DNA from: Nakamurella flavida | Lineage (GTDB): Bacteria; Actinomycetota; Actinomycetes; Mycobacteriales; Nakamurellaceae | DNA length: 64,000 bases | Assembly: GCF_030811475.1 (NCBI RefSeq) | Contig: NZ_JAUSQV010000001.1 | Location: forward strand, 1,116,001-1,180,000 | Direction of reading: 5' to 3' | Part shown: positions 9,804-18,554 of the stretch, one piece after another | Position numbering within the stretch: the stretch's first letter is position 1 | How the letters are laid out: each line of letters begins with the position of its first letter | The notes under the pieces: generated by a model | Databases searched by the model: none | What the model was told of the DNA's origin: nothing | The model's input: the letters and a program-made list of their open reading frames with translations, nothing else | Translations under genes and position numbers: made by a program

Positions 9804-10149
9804 CGGGCCTCGCTGCGCCACCCGTCCTCCACCTCGCTCGCGGCCCTCAGGCCGCCACGTTCGTTCCGCCGCCCGTGCCGGTCGGCAGCGGGAGCGCACG
9901 GGTCGATCCCGCAGGTCGACGGTACCCCGCCGACCCGCTGGCGGGGCGGCGGCGGGGGTCCGGCGCGACGCGTTTCGATGGCTCATCGTGACGACTAGGA
10001 TACGGACAGCCAACGCCCGGCAGCGTGCAGCCCGGGCTCCCGGGGTGTCCGTGTCGCGTCCGACCTGGTCCGGGGCCCGGTGCATGCTGCGATCCACCGG
10101 GACCCGCCCACCCGGTGCGACGGCGCACTCGTGGCTAGGGTGGCCGATC
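9804..10149. other. Divergent intergenic region between dxs and glycerophosphodiesterase gene
   Basis: 346 bases without a gene. The only notable elements are possible -10 hexamers TAGGAT at 9996-10001 and TAGGGT about ten bases before the downstream ATG. Neither has a convincing -35 box. No repeat or RNA fold is evident. Confidence 0.4.
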
Positions 10150-10905
10150 ATGAACCCCCTGCGGCGCAACGGGCCGACCCCGCTGGTGATCGCCCACCGG
10201 GGCGCCTCGTCCGTCGCCCCGGAGAACACGCTCCCCGCCTTCGAGGCCGGCTGGGCGGCCGGCGCGGCCTGGGTGGAGTGCGACGTGCAGCCCACCATGG
10301 ACGGGGTCCCGGTGCTGCTGCACGACGACGAACTGGACCGGACGACCACCGGCACCGGTCCGGTCAGGGAGCGCTCGGCCCGGGAGATCGCAGCGCTGGA
10401 CGCCGGTGCGTGGTTCGGCGCGGCCTTCGCCGGCACCCCGGTCCCCCGGTTCGCCGACCTGCTGACCCGACTCGACGCCACCCGACGGGTGTTGCTGGAG
10501 ATCAAGGGCGAGCACTCCCGCGGGCAGGTCCGCACCCTGCTGCGGGAGATCCGCACCGCCGGGCACGACCACCGGGTCGTGCTCCAGTCGTTCGAGCGGG
10601 CCGCTCTCGGGCACGCCCGGGACCTGGACCCGCACCGCCCGCTCGGCCTGCTCGTCGAGGACGTCGACGGCGATCCGGTCGAGGTGTGCCGGCGGCTCGG
10701 CGTGCAGGCCTACAACCCGCCGGCGGCGCAGCTCACCGGGCGGCCCGGGCTCGTCGACGCCCTGCACGCCGCCGATGTCGCCGTGGCCGCCTGGACCAGC
10801 GACGACCCCCGGGAATGGGCCGCGCTCACCGGGTGCGGGGTAGACGCGATCATCACCAACCGGCCCGCCGAGCTGGTCGCCTGGCAGGCCGCGGCGCCGC
10901 GCTGA
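10150..10905 (+). CDS. Glycerophosphodiester phosphodiesterase
   Basis: A 251-residue GDPD-family enzyme hydrolysing glycerophosphodiesters (deacylated phospholipids) to glycerol 3-phosphate and an alcohol. The TIM-barrel signature is clear: catalytic [14 protein letters not shown] (His16, Glu26), the metal-binding region [11 protein letters not shown], the second catalytic His in [11 protein letters not shown], and LLEIKGE. A C-terminal IITNRPAEL matches the family end. No signal peptide is present from ATG 10150, so it is probably cytoplasmic. The frame is open far upstream but that extension is Arg/Pro-rich and lacks homology. Convergent with the methyltransferase gene. Confidence 0.93.
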   Translation: MNPLRRNGPTPLVIAHRGASSVAPENTLPAFEAGWAAGAAWVECDVQPTMDGVPVLLHDDELDRTTTGTGPVRERSAREIAALDAGAWFGAAFAGTPVPRFADLLTRLDATRRVLLEIKGEHSRGQVRTLLREIRTAGHDHRVVLQSFERAALGHARDLDPHRPLGLLVEDVDGDPVEVCRRLGVQAYNPPAAQLTGRPGLVDALHAADVAVAAWTSDDPREWAALTGCGVDAIITNRPAELVAWQAAAPR

Positions 10906-10950
10906 CCGACCCCGCACCGCACTCCACCGCACCGCACCGCACGGGCCGGC

Positions 10951-12249
10951 TCAGGCCGGGGCGAAGCGGGCCACGCACTCCAGGTGGTGGGTCTGCGGAA
11001 AGGCGTCGAACGCGCGGAGGTCGGTCATCACGTAGCCGGCCTCGGCCAGCGCGGCGGCGTCCCGGGCCAGCGCGGCCGGGTCGCAGGCCACGTAGACGAT
11101 CACCGCGGGGCGGCGGGCGGCCAGTTCCGCGCACACCTTCCGGCCGGCGCCGGACCGCGGCGGATCGAGGACGATGACGTCGACCTCGTCGCCCAGACCG
11201 GCCAGCGCGTCCTCCACCGAGGAGTGCACGGCCCGGGCCTGCGGGTGCCGGGCGAGATTGCGCTGGGCGAGTGCGGTGGCCCGGGCGTCGCCCTCCACGC
11301 TGACCACCGATCCGGTGATCCCGACGGCGTCGGCCAGCAGCTCGGCGAACACCCCGACCCCGCCGTACAGGTCCCAGCCGGTGCCGCCGACCAGGTCGAC
11401 GCCGTCCAGCGCGGTCAGCACCGCGTCGACGAGGGTCTGCGCGGCGGCCGGGTGGACCTGCCAGAAGCCGTCCGCGGCGACCACGAAGTCCCGGTCGGCG
11501 ACGTGCTCGGAGATCTCCGCTCCGGGCTGACCGGCCCAGACGGCCAGCCGCTCACCGTCCTGGGTGCGCACCAGGGTGACCTCGGGCAGTTCGGGCCGGC
11601 GGTGGCGGCCGGCGGGGGCGCGGCGGACCGGACGCCGGGCCGGGCCGGTGGGGGCGGTCGGGCGACCACCGGGCGGCCCGTCCAGGGTCGCGGCCAGTTC
11701 GTTGAGCCCCGGCGCGGCGATCAGGCACGGCGCCGACAGGTTGACCGCCTGCACGCGGTGCGAACGGTAGGAGCGGGGACCCATCCGTCCGTCCGGATCC
11801 AGCGCCCAACGCACCCGGGTGCGCCAGCCGAAACCGTCGCCGGGCAGGGCCTCCACCGTCACCGGGCGGTCGATTTTGGCCAGTCGGTGCAGCTGCTCGG
11901 CCAGCACCTCGGCCTTGAGCCGGCGTTGCAGATCGGGCGACGCGTGCTGGAAGTCGCAGCCCCCGCAGCCACCGGGGTGGAAATGGGCGCAGGGTGCGTC
12001 CACCCGCTCCGGGTCGGCCTGCAGGATCTCCACGGCGTCGGCCCGGCCGAAGGAACCGGCCTTGGCCTCGGTGATGCGCACCAGCGCGACCTCGCCGGGC
12101 AGCGCGTGCCGGACGAACATCACCCGGCCGTCGTAGCGGGCGACGCAGTGGCCGCCGTGGGCGACCGGGCCGATGTCGACCCGGACCACCATCCCGGGGG
12201 TCAGGTCGTCGGCGGCCGGGACCGGCTGGGTCAGCACGGGTGCACTCAT
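10951..12249 (-). CDS. TRAM-domain class I RNA (uracil-5-)-methyltransferase (RlmD/TrmA type)
   Basis: A 432-residue SAM-dependent methyltransferase predicted to methylate C5 of a uridine in rRNA or tRNA. An N-terminal TRAM domain (about 18-75) precedes iron-sulphur-type cysteines in CAHFHPGGCGGCDFQH with a further Cys in APCLIA. The SAM site WDLYGGVGVFAELL is near 295, the motif IV region VIVLDPPRSGAG is near 365, and the catalytic Cys is in VYVACDPAALARD. The C-terminal HHLECVARF supplies the general base. Its ATG overlaps the stop of the upstream transporter gene (ATGA). Syntenic with Rv2689c by memory. Confidence 0.92.
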   Translation of the reverse strand: MSAPVLTQPVPAADDLTPGMVVRVDIGPVAHGGHCVARYDGRVMFVRHALPGEVALVRITEAKAGSFGRADAVEILQADPERVDAPCAHFHPGGCGGCDFQHASPDLQRRLKAEVLAEQLHRLAKIDRPVTVEALPGDGFGWRTRVRWALDPDGRMGPRSYRSHRVQAVNLSAPCLIAAPGLNELAATLDGPPGGRPTAPTGPARRPVRRAPAGRHRRPELPEVTLVRTQDGERLAVWAGQPGAEISEHVADRDFVVAADGFWQVHPAAAQTLVDAVLTALDGVDLVGGTGWDLYGGVGVFAELLADAVGITGSVVSVEGDARATALAQRNLARHPQARAVHSSVEDALAGLGDEVDVIVLDPPRSGAGRKVCAELAARRPAVIVYVACDPAALARDAAALAEAGYVMTDLRAFDAFPQTHHLECVARFAPA

Positions 12250-14300
12250 CGTTCGTCCTGATCGCGGGCGCGCAGGCGGCCCGGCTGCTCGGAGGCGGCG
12301 CCGGGCTGGATGGCCGAGCTGGGGATACGGCCACGCAGGCCGAGTTCGCGGTCCGCGCGCTGCCGGAGACGGTCGTCCAGCGCCTCGGAGGAGGACAGCT
12401 GCCACGGCACGGAGGTGACCATCACCCCCGGGGTGAACAGCAGACGACCCTTGAGGCGCAGCGCGGACTGGTTGTGCAGGATCTGCTCCCACCACTTCCC
12501 GACCACGTACTCCGGGATGTACACGGCGACCAGGTCCCGGGGGGCGTTCTTCCGGATGCGCCGGACGTAGTCCAGGATCGGCCGCGTCACCTCGCGGAAC
12601 GGTGAGTCGATGACCTTGAGGGCCACCGGCAGGTCCCGGTCCTCCCACTCGCGGGCCAGGGCCTCGGTGTCCTTGGGGTCGACGCTGACGGTCACCGCCT
12701 CCAGGGTGTCCGGGCGGGTGGCCCGCGCGTAGGCCAGCGCCCGCATGGTCGGCAGGTGGATCTTGGAGACCAGCACGATGGCGTGCACACGGCTGGGCAG
12801 CACGAGATCGTCCTCGTCGGCGGCGATCTCCCGGGCGACGCGGTCGTAGTGCTTCCGGATGGCCTTCATCGTCACGAAGATGACGGCCATGGCGGCGATG
12901 GCGATCCACGCCCCGGCCAGGAACTTGGTGATCAGCACGATGACCAGGACCACCGCGGTGCAGCAGAAGCCGACCGCGTTGATGGTCTGGCTGCGGCGCA
13001 TCCGACGGCGGACCGTCGGATCCTTCTCGGTGGACAACAGCCGGCTCCAGTGCCGGATCATCCCGGCCTGCGAGCAGGTGAAGGAGACGAACACCCCGAC
13101 GATGTACAGCTGGATCAGCGAGGTGACGTCGGCCTGGAAGGCGATGACCAGGATCAACGCGACCACGGCGAGGAAGACGATGCCGTTGGAGAACGCGAGC
13201 CGGTCACCGCGGGTGTGCAGCTGGCGGGGCAGGAAGCGGTCCTGGGCCAGGATCGACCCCAGCACCGGGAAGCCGTTGAACGCGGTGTTGCAGGCCAGGA
13301 TCAGGATGAGGCCGGTGGTGAACGAGACGATGTAGAACCCGACCGGGAAGCCGGAGAACACCGCCTGGGCGATCTGCGCGATCAGCGTCTTCTGGTAGTA
13401 GCCCTCGGGGGCGCCGACGAGCTGGCGGGCCGGGTCGTCGGCGATCTGCGCGCCGGTGGCGATGGCCAGGCCGACCAGTCCGAGCATCATCACCAGGGAC
13501 AGGCCGCCCATCAGGGCCAGCGTCGTCGCCGCGTTCTTGGATTTGGGCTTCTGGAACGCCGGGACACCGTTGGAGATGGCCTCGACCCCGGTCAGCGCGG
13601 CCGACCCGGACGAGAACGCCCGGGCCAGCAGGAAGACCAGGGCCAGACCGGCGGTGGCGTGCTCGGGCTGCAGGTGGAAGCCGGCGCTCTCCGCCCGCAT
13701 CTCCGATCCCAGCAGCCAACGGACGAAGCCGGTGAGCAGCATGGCGATCATGGAGACGATGAAGGCGTAGACCGGGATCGCGAAGGCGGACCCGGACTCC
13801 CGGATGCCGCGGAGGTTGGCCGCGGTGACCAGGGTGATGATCAGGATCGAGAACCACACGGGGTGCGCACCGACGACGGCCAGGGCGGACCCGATGTTGG
13901 CCACCCCGGCCGCGGTGGAGACGGCCACCGTGAGGATGTAGTCCACCAGCAGGGCACTGGCCACCAGCAGGCCGAAGTTCGGCCCCAGGTTCTTGGTCGC
14001 CACTTCGTAGTCGCCACCACCGCTGGGATAGGCGTGCACGTTCTGCCGGTAGGACGCGACGACGACGACCATCACGAAGGCGACCGTGATGGCGATCCAG
14101 GGGGCGTAGGTGTACGCGGCCAGACCGGCCACGGAGAGCACGGTGAAGATCTCGGCCGGGGCGTACGCGACGCTGGACAGCGCGTCCGAGGCGAACACCG
14201 GGAGGGCGATCCGCTTGGGCAGCAACGTGTGCGCCAGCCGGTCGCTGCGGAACGGGCGGCCGACCACGAATCGTTTGGCCGCGGCTGTCAGTCTGGACAC
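12246..14300 (-). CDS. KimA-like APC-superfamily transporter (probable potassium importer)
   Basis: A 684-residue APC-fold membrane protein with about 12 helices and a cytoplasmic C-terminal domain from about residue 500. It matches what I remember of Bacillus subtilis KimA, a high-affinity K+/H+ symporter controlled by c-di-AMP. Shared stretches are SDALSSVAYA, SYRQNVHAYPSGGGDY, LLVDYILTVAVS, AFSSGSAALTGVEAISN, TRGDRLAFSNGIVFL, and the C-terminal ILHNQSALRLKGRLLF. The GTG at 14300 is preferred because homology begins with FVVGRPFRSDRL just after it. It is divergent from two TrkA-type RCK genes, which independently points to potassium. The usual annotation would be amino-acid permease; potassium is an inference. 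Confidence 0.82.
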   Translation of the reverse strand: MSRLTAAAKRFVVGRPFRSDRLAHTLLPKRIALPVFASDALSSVAYAPAEIFTVLSVAGLAAYTYAPWIAITVAFVMVVVVASYRQNVHAYPSGGGDYEVATKNLGPNFGLLVASALLVDYILTVAVSTAAGVANIGSALAVVGAHPVWFSILIITLVTAANLRGIRESGSAFAIPVYAFIVSMIAMLLTGFVRWLLGSEMRAESAGFHLQPEHATAGLALVFLLARAFSSGSAALTGVEAISNGVPAFQKPKSKNAATTLALMGGLSLVMMLGLVGLAIATGAQIADDPARQLVGAPEGYYQKTLIAQIAQAVFSGFPVGFYIVSFTTGLILILACNTAFNGFPVLGSILAQDRFLPRQLHTRGDRLAFSNGIVFLAVVALILVIAFQADVTSLIQLYIVGVFVSFTCSQAGMIRHWSRLLSTEKDPTVRRRMRRSQTINAVGFCCTAVVLVIVLITKFLAGAWIAIAAMAVIFVTMKAIRKHYDRVAREIAADEDDLVLPSRVHAIVLVSKIHLPTMRALAYARATRPDTLEAVTVSVDPKDTEALAREWEDRDLPVALKVIDSPFREVTRPILDYVRRIRKNAPRDLVAVYIPEYVVGKWWEQILHNQSALRLKGRLLFTPGVMVTSVPWQLSSSEALDDRLRQRADRELGLRGRIPSSAIQPGAASEQPGRLRARDQDER

Positions 14301-14511
14301 AAGGCCGGAGCCTACGACCCCCGACCGACGGTGACGGGCAGCCTGCGGTGATTGTGATCTTCCGGTGCTCGCCGGACCCGGCCGCCGCCCGTCGGGACGG
14401 GCGGGTGCGGGGGTACGTTGCACCGGGTACTTTGCCCCGGCCGGATCTGTTCCCGGTCCCGGTCGGCAGCCTCCGGCGGCCGTCGAACATCGCAGCGAAG
14501 GGCGCCCAGGC
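14301..14511. promoter_or_regulatory. Divergent promoter region of the potassium-uptake module
   Basis: 211 bases separate the KimA-like gene and ceoB and must hold both promoters. I could not pick out clear -35/-10 pairs, and I found no c-di-AMP (ydaO-type) riboswitch consensus on either strand. Confidence 0.5.
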
Positions 14512-15177
14512 GTGCACATCGTGATCATGGGGTGCGGCCGTGTCGGCTCGTCCCTGGCCCGCCAGCTGGCCCGGGCCGGCCATTCCGTGGCGGTGATCGA
14601 CCGCGACCCGGCCGCCTTCCGCCGGCTGGGCGCCGACTTCCACGGGCAACAGGTGACCGGCGTCGGCTTCGACCGGGACACGTTGCTGGCCTCCCGCATC
14701 CGCGAGGCGCACTGCTTCGCGGCGGTGTCCTCGGGTGACAACTCCAACATCATCGCCGCCCGGGTGGCCCGTGAGCAGTTCGGCGTGGCCACGGTGGTCG
14801 CCCGCATCTACGACCCCAAGCGCGCGCAGGTCTACGAGCGGCTCGGCATCCCCACCGTCGCGACGGTGCCGTGGACGACCGACCGGCTGCTGCGCTCGCT
14901 CATCCCCGAGGGCCTGATCAGCGAGTGGCGCGACCCGTCCGGCACCGTGTCCATCGCCAACCTGCCGTACCACCGGGACTGGATCGGCCGGCCCCTGCGT
15001 GAGCTCGAGGAGGGCATCGGCGTGCACGTCGCCTTCGTGGTGCGGTTCGGCAACGGGCTGTTGCCGACGTCCGAGACCGTCGTGCAGGACGGCGACCTCG
15101 TCTACGCCTCCGTGCTCGCCGCTTCCATCGTCGAGGTCACCGAGCGGTCCGCCGTGTCCCCCCTGGACGGTGTCTGA
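14512..15177 (+). CDS. ceoB: TrkA-type RCK protein CeoB (potassium-uptake regulatory subunit)
   Basis: A 221-residue cytoplasmic RCK protein that binds nucleotides and gates a K+ transporter. The N-terminal Rossmann domain starts with HIVIMGCGRVGSSLARQL and has the acidic strand end AVIDRDPAAF; a TrkA_C domain follows from about 135. GTG 14512 is chosen because the fold starts there and AAGGG lies upstream; the upstream extension in frame is Pro/Gly-rich. The stop overlaps the start of ceoC (TGATG). No TrkH/TrkG channel gene is in the window; the adjacent KimA-like transporter is the obvious partner. Corresponds to Rv2691 by synteny. Confidence 0.93.
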   Translation: MHIVIMGCGRVGSSLARQLARAGHSVAVIDRDPAAFRRLGADFHGQQVTGVGFDRDTLLASRIREAHCFAAVSSGDNSNIIAARVAREQFGVATVVARIYDPKRAQVYERLGIPTVATVPWTTDRLLRSLIPEGLISEWRDPSGTVSIANLPYHRDWIGRPLRELEEGIGVHVAFVVRFGNGLLPTSETVVQDGDLVYASVLAASIVEVTERSAVSPLDGV

Positions 15178-15830
15178 TGCGCATCGCCATCGCGGGTGCC
15201 GGTTCGGTGGGCCGGTCCATCGCCGGGGAGCTCACCGAGAACGGCCACCAGGTCATGCTCATCGACCGCGACCCGGAGGCCATCAAGCCGCACCGCATCG
15301 AGGCGGCGGAGTGGGTGCTGGCCGACGCGTGCGAGTTCGCCTCCCTGGAGGACGCCGGCCTGCAGACCTGTGACGTGGTCATCGCCTGCACGGGTGACGA
15401 CAAGGTCAACCTGGTGCTCTCCCTGCTGGCCAAGACGGAGTTCGCGGTCGGCCGCGTGGTCGGGCGGGTCAACGACCCGCGGAACGAGTGGCTGTTCACC
15501 GACGCCTGGGGCGTGGACGTCGCCGTGTCCACCCCGCGCATCCTGGCCGCCCTGGTCGAGGAGGCCGTGACGGTCGGCGACCTTGTCCGGCTGTTCACCC
15601 TGCGTCAGGGCCAGGCCAACCTCGTCGAGGTCACCCTGCCCAGCACCACGTCGATGGCCGGGCGTCCGGTGCGCGATCTGGTGCTGCCGCGGGACGCGGC
15701 CCTGGTCGCCATCCTGCGCGGCGGGCGGGTCATCGTCCCCCAGCCCGACGAACCTCTGGAACCCGGCGACGAGCTGATGTTCGTGGCCTCCCCGGAGGTC
15801 GAGAACGACGTGCGGGACGCGCTGCGCTGA
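15177..15830 (+). CDS. ceoC: TrkA-type RCK protein CeoC
   Basis: A 217-residue paralogue of the preceding protein. The N-terminal Rossmann motif is RIAIAGAGSVGRSIAGEL with MLIDRDPEAIK, and the C-terminal TrkA_C domain contains LPSTTSMAGRPVRDLVLP. The ATG overlaps the ceoB stop by one base, so the two subunits are likely made in equal amounts and may form a hetero-oligomeric gating ring. A hairpin follows the stop. Corresponds to Rv2692 by synteny. Confidence 0.94.
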   Translation: MRIAIAGAGSVGRSIAGELTENGHQVMLIDRDPEAIKPHRIEAAEWVLADACEFASLEDAGLQTCDVVIACTGDDKVNLVLSLLAKTEFAVGRVVGRVNDPRNEWLFTDAWGVDVAVSTPRILAALVEEAVTVGDLVRLFTLRQGQANLVEVTLPSTTSMAGRPVRDLVLPRDAALVAILRGGRVIVPQPDEPLEPGDELMFVASPEVENDVRDALR

Positions 15831-15845
15831 CCCCACGACGACGAG

Positions 15846-15878
15846 ACCCGGACCGGCCCCACGGGGGGCGGTCCGGGT
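15846..15878. terminator. Hairpin terminator between ceoC and DUF3159 gene
   Basis: A 10-bp perfect outer stem (15846-15855 with 15869-15878), extended inside by C-run/G-run pairing, sits between convergent genes. A short T-containing stretch follows on the plus strand. Confidence 0.6.
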
Positions 15879-15914
15879 TCCGTGTGTTCCGGGACGGGTC
15901 GGTCGTCGGCGGGA

Positions 15915-16676
15915 TCAGCCGGCGGCGGGTGCGGCCGTCGGCCGGGAGCGCAGGTGCCCGCGGACCAGCAGCACGGTGATGCCCAGGGCGACCAGCCACA
16001 GCGGATATCCCATGACGATGCGGGCGGTGGCGAGCCACCCGACCTCGTCCTGGTCGTAGAGGAAGTTCTGCACGAAGAACCGGGCCGCGAACACGAGCAC
16101 CCACACCCCGGTGGCCAGGCTGTACCTGCGGACCAACCGGCGGTCGGCGCGCCAGGCGGTCCCCCGGCTGTTCACCAGTTCCCAGATGACGCCGACCAAC
16201 GGCCAGCGCACGAGGATGGAGAGGGCGAACGCGGCGCCGTAAGCCACCGAGCTCCAGATGCCGAGCAGGAAGAACCCCTTGGCCGAGCCGGTGCGGTAGG
16301 CGATGAACGCGGCGATGCCCACGCCGAAGATGCCGGACACGACCTGGGTGATGGGCTTGCGGCGGGCGAGCCGGATCCCGGCCAGGACGACCGCCGATCC
16401 GAGTGCGGTACCGATGCCCCAGCCGAGTCCGCCGAGGGTGTTGCCCAGGATGAACACCGCGACGGGGACGGCGGAGTCCACCATGCCCATCGGGCCGCCC
16501 ATCTGCTCGAGCAGGGTGGGCTTCGCGGGTGGATCCGCGGCAGCTTCGGCCGCCGCCCTGTCGTCGTCCCCCGCGAGGGGACGCACGACGTCGGCAGCGG
16601 CATCCGGTCCGGACCCACCGGAGGCGGTGGTCCCGGCCTCGGTCGGGCCGTGCGGGGAGGAGCCGGCAGAACTCAC
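15915..16676 (-). CDS. DUF3159 integral membrane protein
   Basis: A 253-residue membrane protein. The first 50 residues are hydrophilic (Ala/Asp/Pro-rich). After LLEQMGGPMGMVDSAVP come about six hydrophobic helices with VFILGNTLGGLGWGIG, ARFFVQNFLYDQDEVGWL and an ITVLLVRGHLR end. This matches the actinobacterial DUF3159 family (Rv2693c position). The GTG start overlaps the stop of the OB-fold gene by 4 bases. Function is unknown; neighbouring potassium genes make an ion- or envelope-related role conceivable, but nothing in the sequence proves it. Confidence 0.88.
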   Translation of the reverse strand: MSSAGSSPHGPTEAGTTASGGSGPDAAADVVRPLAGDDDRAAAEAAADPPAKPTLLEQMGGPMGMVDSAVPVAVFILGNTLGGLGWGIGTALGSAVVLAGIRLARRKPITQVVSGIFGVGIAAFIAYRTGSAKGFFLLGIWSSVAYGAAFALSILVRWPLVGVIWELVNSRGTAWRADRRLVRRYSLATGVWVLVFAARFFVQNFLYDQDEVGWLATARIVMGYPLWLVALGITVLLVRGHLRSRPTAAPAAG

Positions 16677-17038
16677 GCGTGCGCCGGGAGCAGGTCGTAA
16701 TCGGGGTTGTAGATGACCTTCTGACCGTCCCGCACGGCGACGCGACCCCGGACCTTGACCGTGCGGCCGGGCTCGATGCCGCTGATCGACCGGCGGCCGA
16801 GCCAGACCAGCATCACCCCGTCGGTGCCGTCGAACAGCTCGGCGACGAGCTTGGCCTGCCCCTCGGTGGGGCGCAGGTCGACGTAGCGCAGTCGGCCCTG
16901 CAGCGTGACCCGCTGACCCTGGCAGCAGACCGCGGCGCGCTGGGCACCACAGGCGTCGGCCTCCTCGGTGAGCGCGTCGGCGTCCAATTCAGCTTCATCA
17001 CTGGTCAGTTTCTTGAACCAACCGACGAGGCTTCCCAT
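16673..17038 (-). CDS. Small OB-fold nucleic-acid-binding-like protein
   Basis: A 121-residue protein with an OB-type beta barrel: VTLQGRLRYVDLRP, KLVAELFDGTDGVMLVWLG, and RTVKVRGRVAVRDGQKVIYNP. The N-terminus (GSLVGWFKKLTSDEAELDA) is charged and helical. Two adjacent Cys residues (AAVCCQGQ) are unusual. ATG 17038 is preferred because AAGG lies eight bases upstream; a GTG at 17047 would place the start against the ribosome site. Matches the Rv2694c position. The substrate is unknown. Coupled to the DUF3159 gene. Confidence 0.85.
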   Translation of the reverse strand: MGSLVGWFKKLTSDEAELDADALTEEADACGAQRAAVCCQGQRVTLQGRLRYVDLRPTEGQAKLVAELFDGTDGVMLVWLGRRSISGIEPGRTVKVRGRVAVRDGQKVIYNPDYDLLPAHA

Positions 17039-17143
17039 AGTCGTCACCTTCTCCTGCGTGGTGACCCCGGACGGGTCCCACGTGCACGCCCGCCAGGGTA
17101 GTGCTCGTCCGGCGGGGCCGGGGTCACCCGGAGGAATGGGGGA

Positions 17144-17668
17144 TCAGTCGGGCTGTGAAGATCCCGACACCGGTGGGTGGCCGATACCGGTGGGCCCCCC
17201 GGCGGCGGTGCACGACTCAGCGGCAGTGGGTGATTCGGCCGCGGTGGGCAGTTCGGCCGCGGTGGGTGACTCGGCGGCGGTGGGTGCCGGGTCCGGACGG
17301 GCGGCCAGGACGGCGGCGATGTCGGGCGGGCGGAATCCCGGCCCCTTGAGGATCTTGCCGTCCGCGCGGCGCACGGGCCGGCCATCGGCGCCGAGCTTCG
17401 TCATGTTCGAGGCGTGCACCTCGTCGATCACCGCGTCCAGGTCGATCCCGTAGACCAGGGCGGTGCCGTAGGCGACGTACACGATGTCGGCCAGGGCGTC
17501 GGCCACCTCGACCAGGTCGCCCGCCCGGGCGGCCGCGGCCAGCTCGCCGACCTCCTCGTCGATCAACGACTGGCGCAGGGTGACCTGGGCGAGGTCCACC
17601 CCGGCGGTCGGTTCCGTCCGCATGGGCAGCCCGTACGCACGGTGGAACTCGCCGACCTGGGCGGCCAC
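17144..17668 (-). CDS. MazG-like nucleotide pyrophosphohydrolase with repeat tail
   Basis: A 174-residue all-alpha NTP pyrophosphatase-like protein. The MazG-type metal-binding region is visible in SLIDEEVGELAAAA and ADALADIVYVAYGTAL, followed by EVHASNMTKLGADGRPVRRADGKILKGPGF, which is typical of phage- and actinobacterial-type MazG/HisE relatives. It would hydrolyse a (d)NTP to the monophosphate. The tail is four copies of a PTAAES-like hexapeptide, encoded by an 18-bp tandem repeat and unlikely to be catalytic. GTG 17668 is used; a CTG at 17704 overlapping the DUF4193 stop (CTGA) is an alternative start. Confidence 0.85.
   Translation of the reverse strand: MAAQVGEFHRAYGLPMRTEPTAGVDLAQVTLRQSLIDEEVGELAAAARAGDLVEVADALADIVYVAYGTALVYGIDLDAVIDEVHASNMTKLGADGRPVRRADGKILKGPGFRPPDIAAVLAARPDPAPTAAESPTAAELPTAAESPTAAESCTAAGGPTGIGHPPVSGSSQPD
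17214..17285. repeat. Four 18-bp tandem repeats within the MazG-like gene
   Basis: Units at 17214-17231, 17232-17249, 17250-17267 and 17268-17285 differ at a few positions and keep frame. They encode Pro-Thr-Ala-Ala-Glu-Ser/Leu on the minus strand. Confidence 0.9.
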
Positions 17669-17700
17669 CCGACCCGGGGGTCGGGCAGCCGGGGAACCGG

Positions 17701-18000
17701 TCAGGCGCAGTCCACGCAGATCATCTGGCCGTTCTTGTCGGAGGACAGGCGGCTGCGGTGCTGCACCAGGAAGCAGGAGGTGCAGGTGAACTCGTCGGCC
17801 TGCTTGGGGATGACCTTGACGGTCAGCTCCTCGCCGGACAGGTCGGCGCCGGGCAGCTCGAAGCTCTCCGCGGTGTCGCCCTCGTCGATGTCGACGACGG
17901 CGGACTGCGCCTCGTTGCGTCGCGCCTTGAGTTCCTCGAGGGAGTCCTCGGAGGGTTCGTCGGTCTCGTTGCGACGCGGGGCGTCGTAATCGGTGGCCAT
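17701..18000 (-). CDS. DUF4193 zinc-ribbon-like protein
   Basis: A 99-residue actinobacterial protein of the DUF4193 family (Rv2699c position). The N-terminal half is acidic and hydrophilic (NETDEPSEDSLEELKARR). The C-terminal half has a four-Cys ribbon: CTSC near 72 and CVDC at the end, around a basic HRSRLSSDKNGQMI loop, probably holding zinc. ATG 18000 has GAGGACC upstream. Function is unknown; the ribbon suggests binding to nucleic acid or to a transcription-machinery partner, but this is a guess. Confidence 0.9.
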   Translation of the reverse strand: MATDYDAPRRNETDEPSEDSLEELKARRNEAQSAVVDIDEGDTAESFELPGADLSGEELTVKVIPKQADEFTCTSCFLVQHRSRLSSDKNGQMICVDCA

Positions 18001-18554
18001 CAGGTGGGTCCTCACTTCGTGTGGTTCGAGGTACTGGTGGTGGTGCAGGCGCGGATGCGGCGCCGCAGCCGGGCCCGGCGGTGTCGGCCCACGGGATCGA
18101 TCGACCAGCCCCCTCCCCGCCGGTCGGGACCGGGTGGGGTGAGCGGGAGGCATGACGTCGACGACCGTCGGTGTGTGCCCGGACTGTTCGTCGTTGAAAC
18201 GCGGGAGACCGTGCGAATCCGCTCGAACAGGACCGCCGGCCGAGCCGGCGCCGGGGGAACGAGCGGTGCGCGCCGCCGCACCTTAGCCCATAACGCCCCG
18301 GAGCACACGGAATTCCTCGAACCGATCGGCGGGCGGATCCAGGCCAAGTCCGCGGCCGGGCGGGACGCACCCCGCTCCCGGACTCCCCGCCGACGGGAGG
18401 TGCCGGCCGGAGGGCGATGGACACGCGCCCGTCGTCCGGTCACGCGTCCGGGCGTGGTGGGGGCCACCGACTACCCTGGCACCCTGGCCGACGGGGCACC
18501 CCGACTGCGCCACGCCCGCACCCGCGCGCCAGGACAGCCAGGAGGACGTGACCG
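18001..18554. other. Long divergent intergenic region between DUF4193 gene and cei
   Basis: 554 bases with no gene I can support. It must hold promoters in both directions. The AGGAGG at 18541-18546 belongs to the cei start. No tRNA-like, riboswitch-like or clear long inverted repeat is seen. Confidence 0.5.

Noticed and set aside
10905-10951. CACCGCAC-type short repeats between the glycerophosphodiesterase and methyltransferase genes
   Set aside because: Only a few imperfect copies in a 45-base gap; no clear stem or known element.
14301-14511. c-di-AMP (ydaO-type) riboswitch upstream of the KimA-like gene
   Set aside because: KimA is riboswitch-controlled in Bacillus, so I looked, but no conserved motif is visible on either strand.
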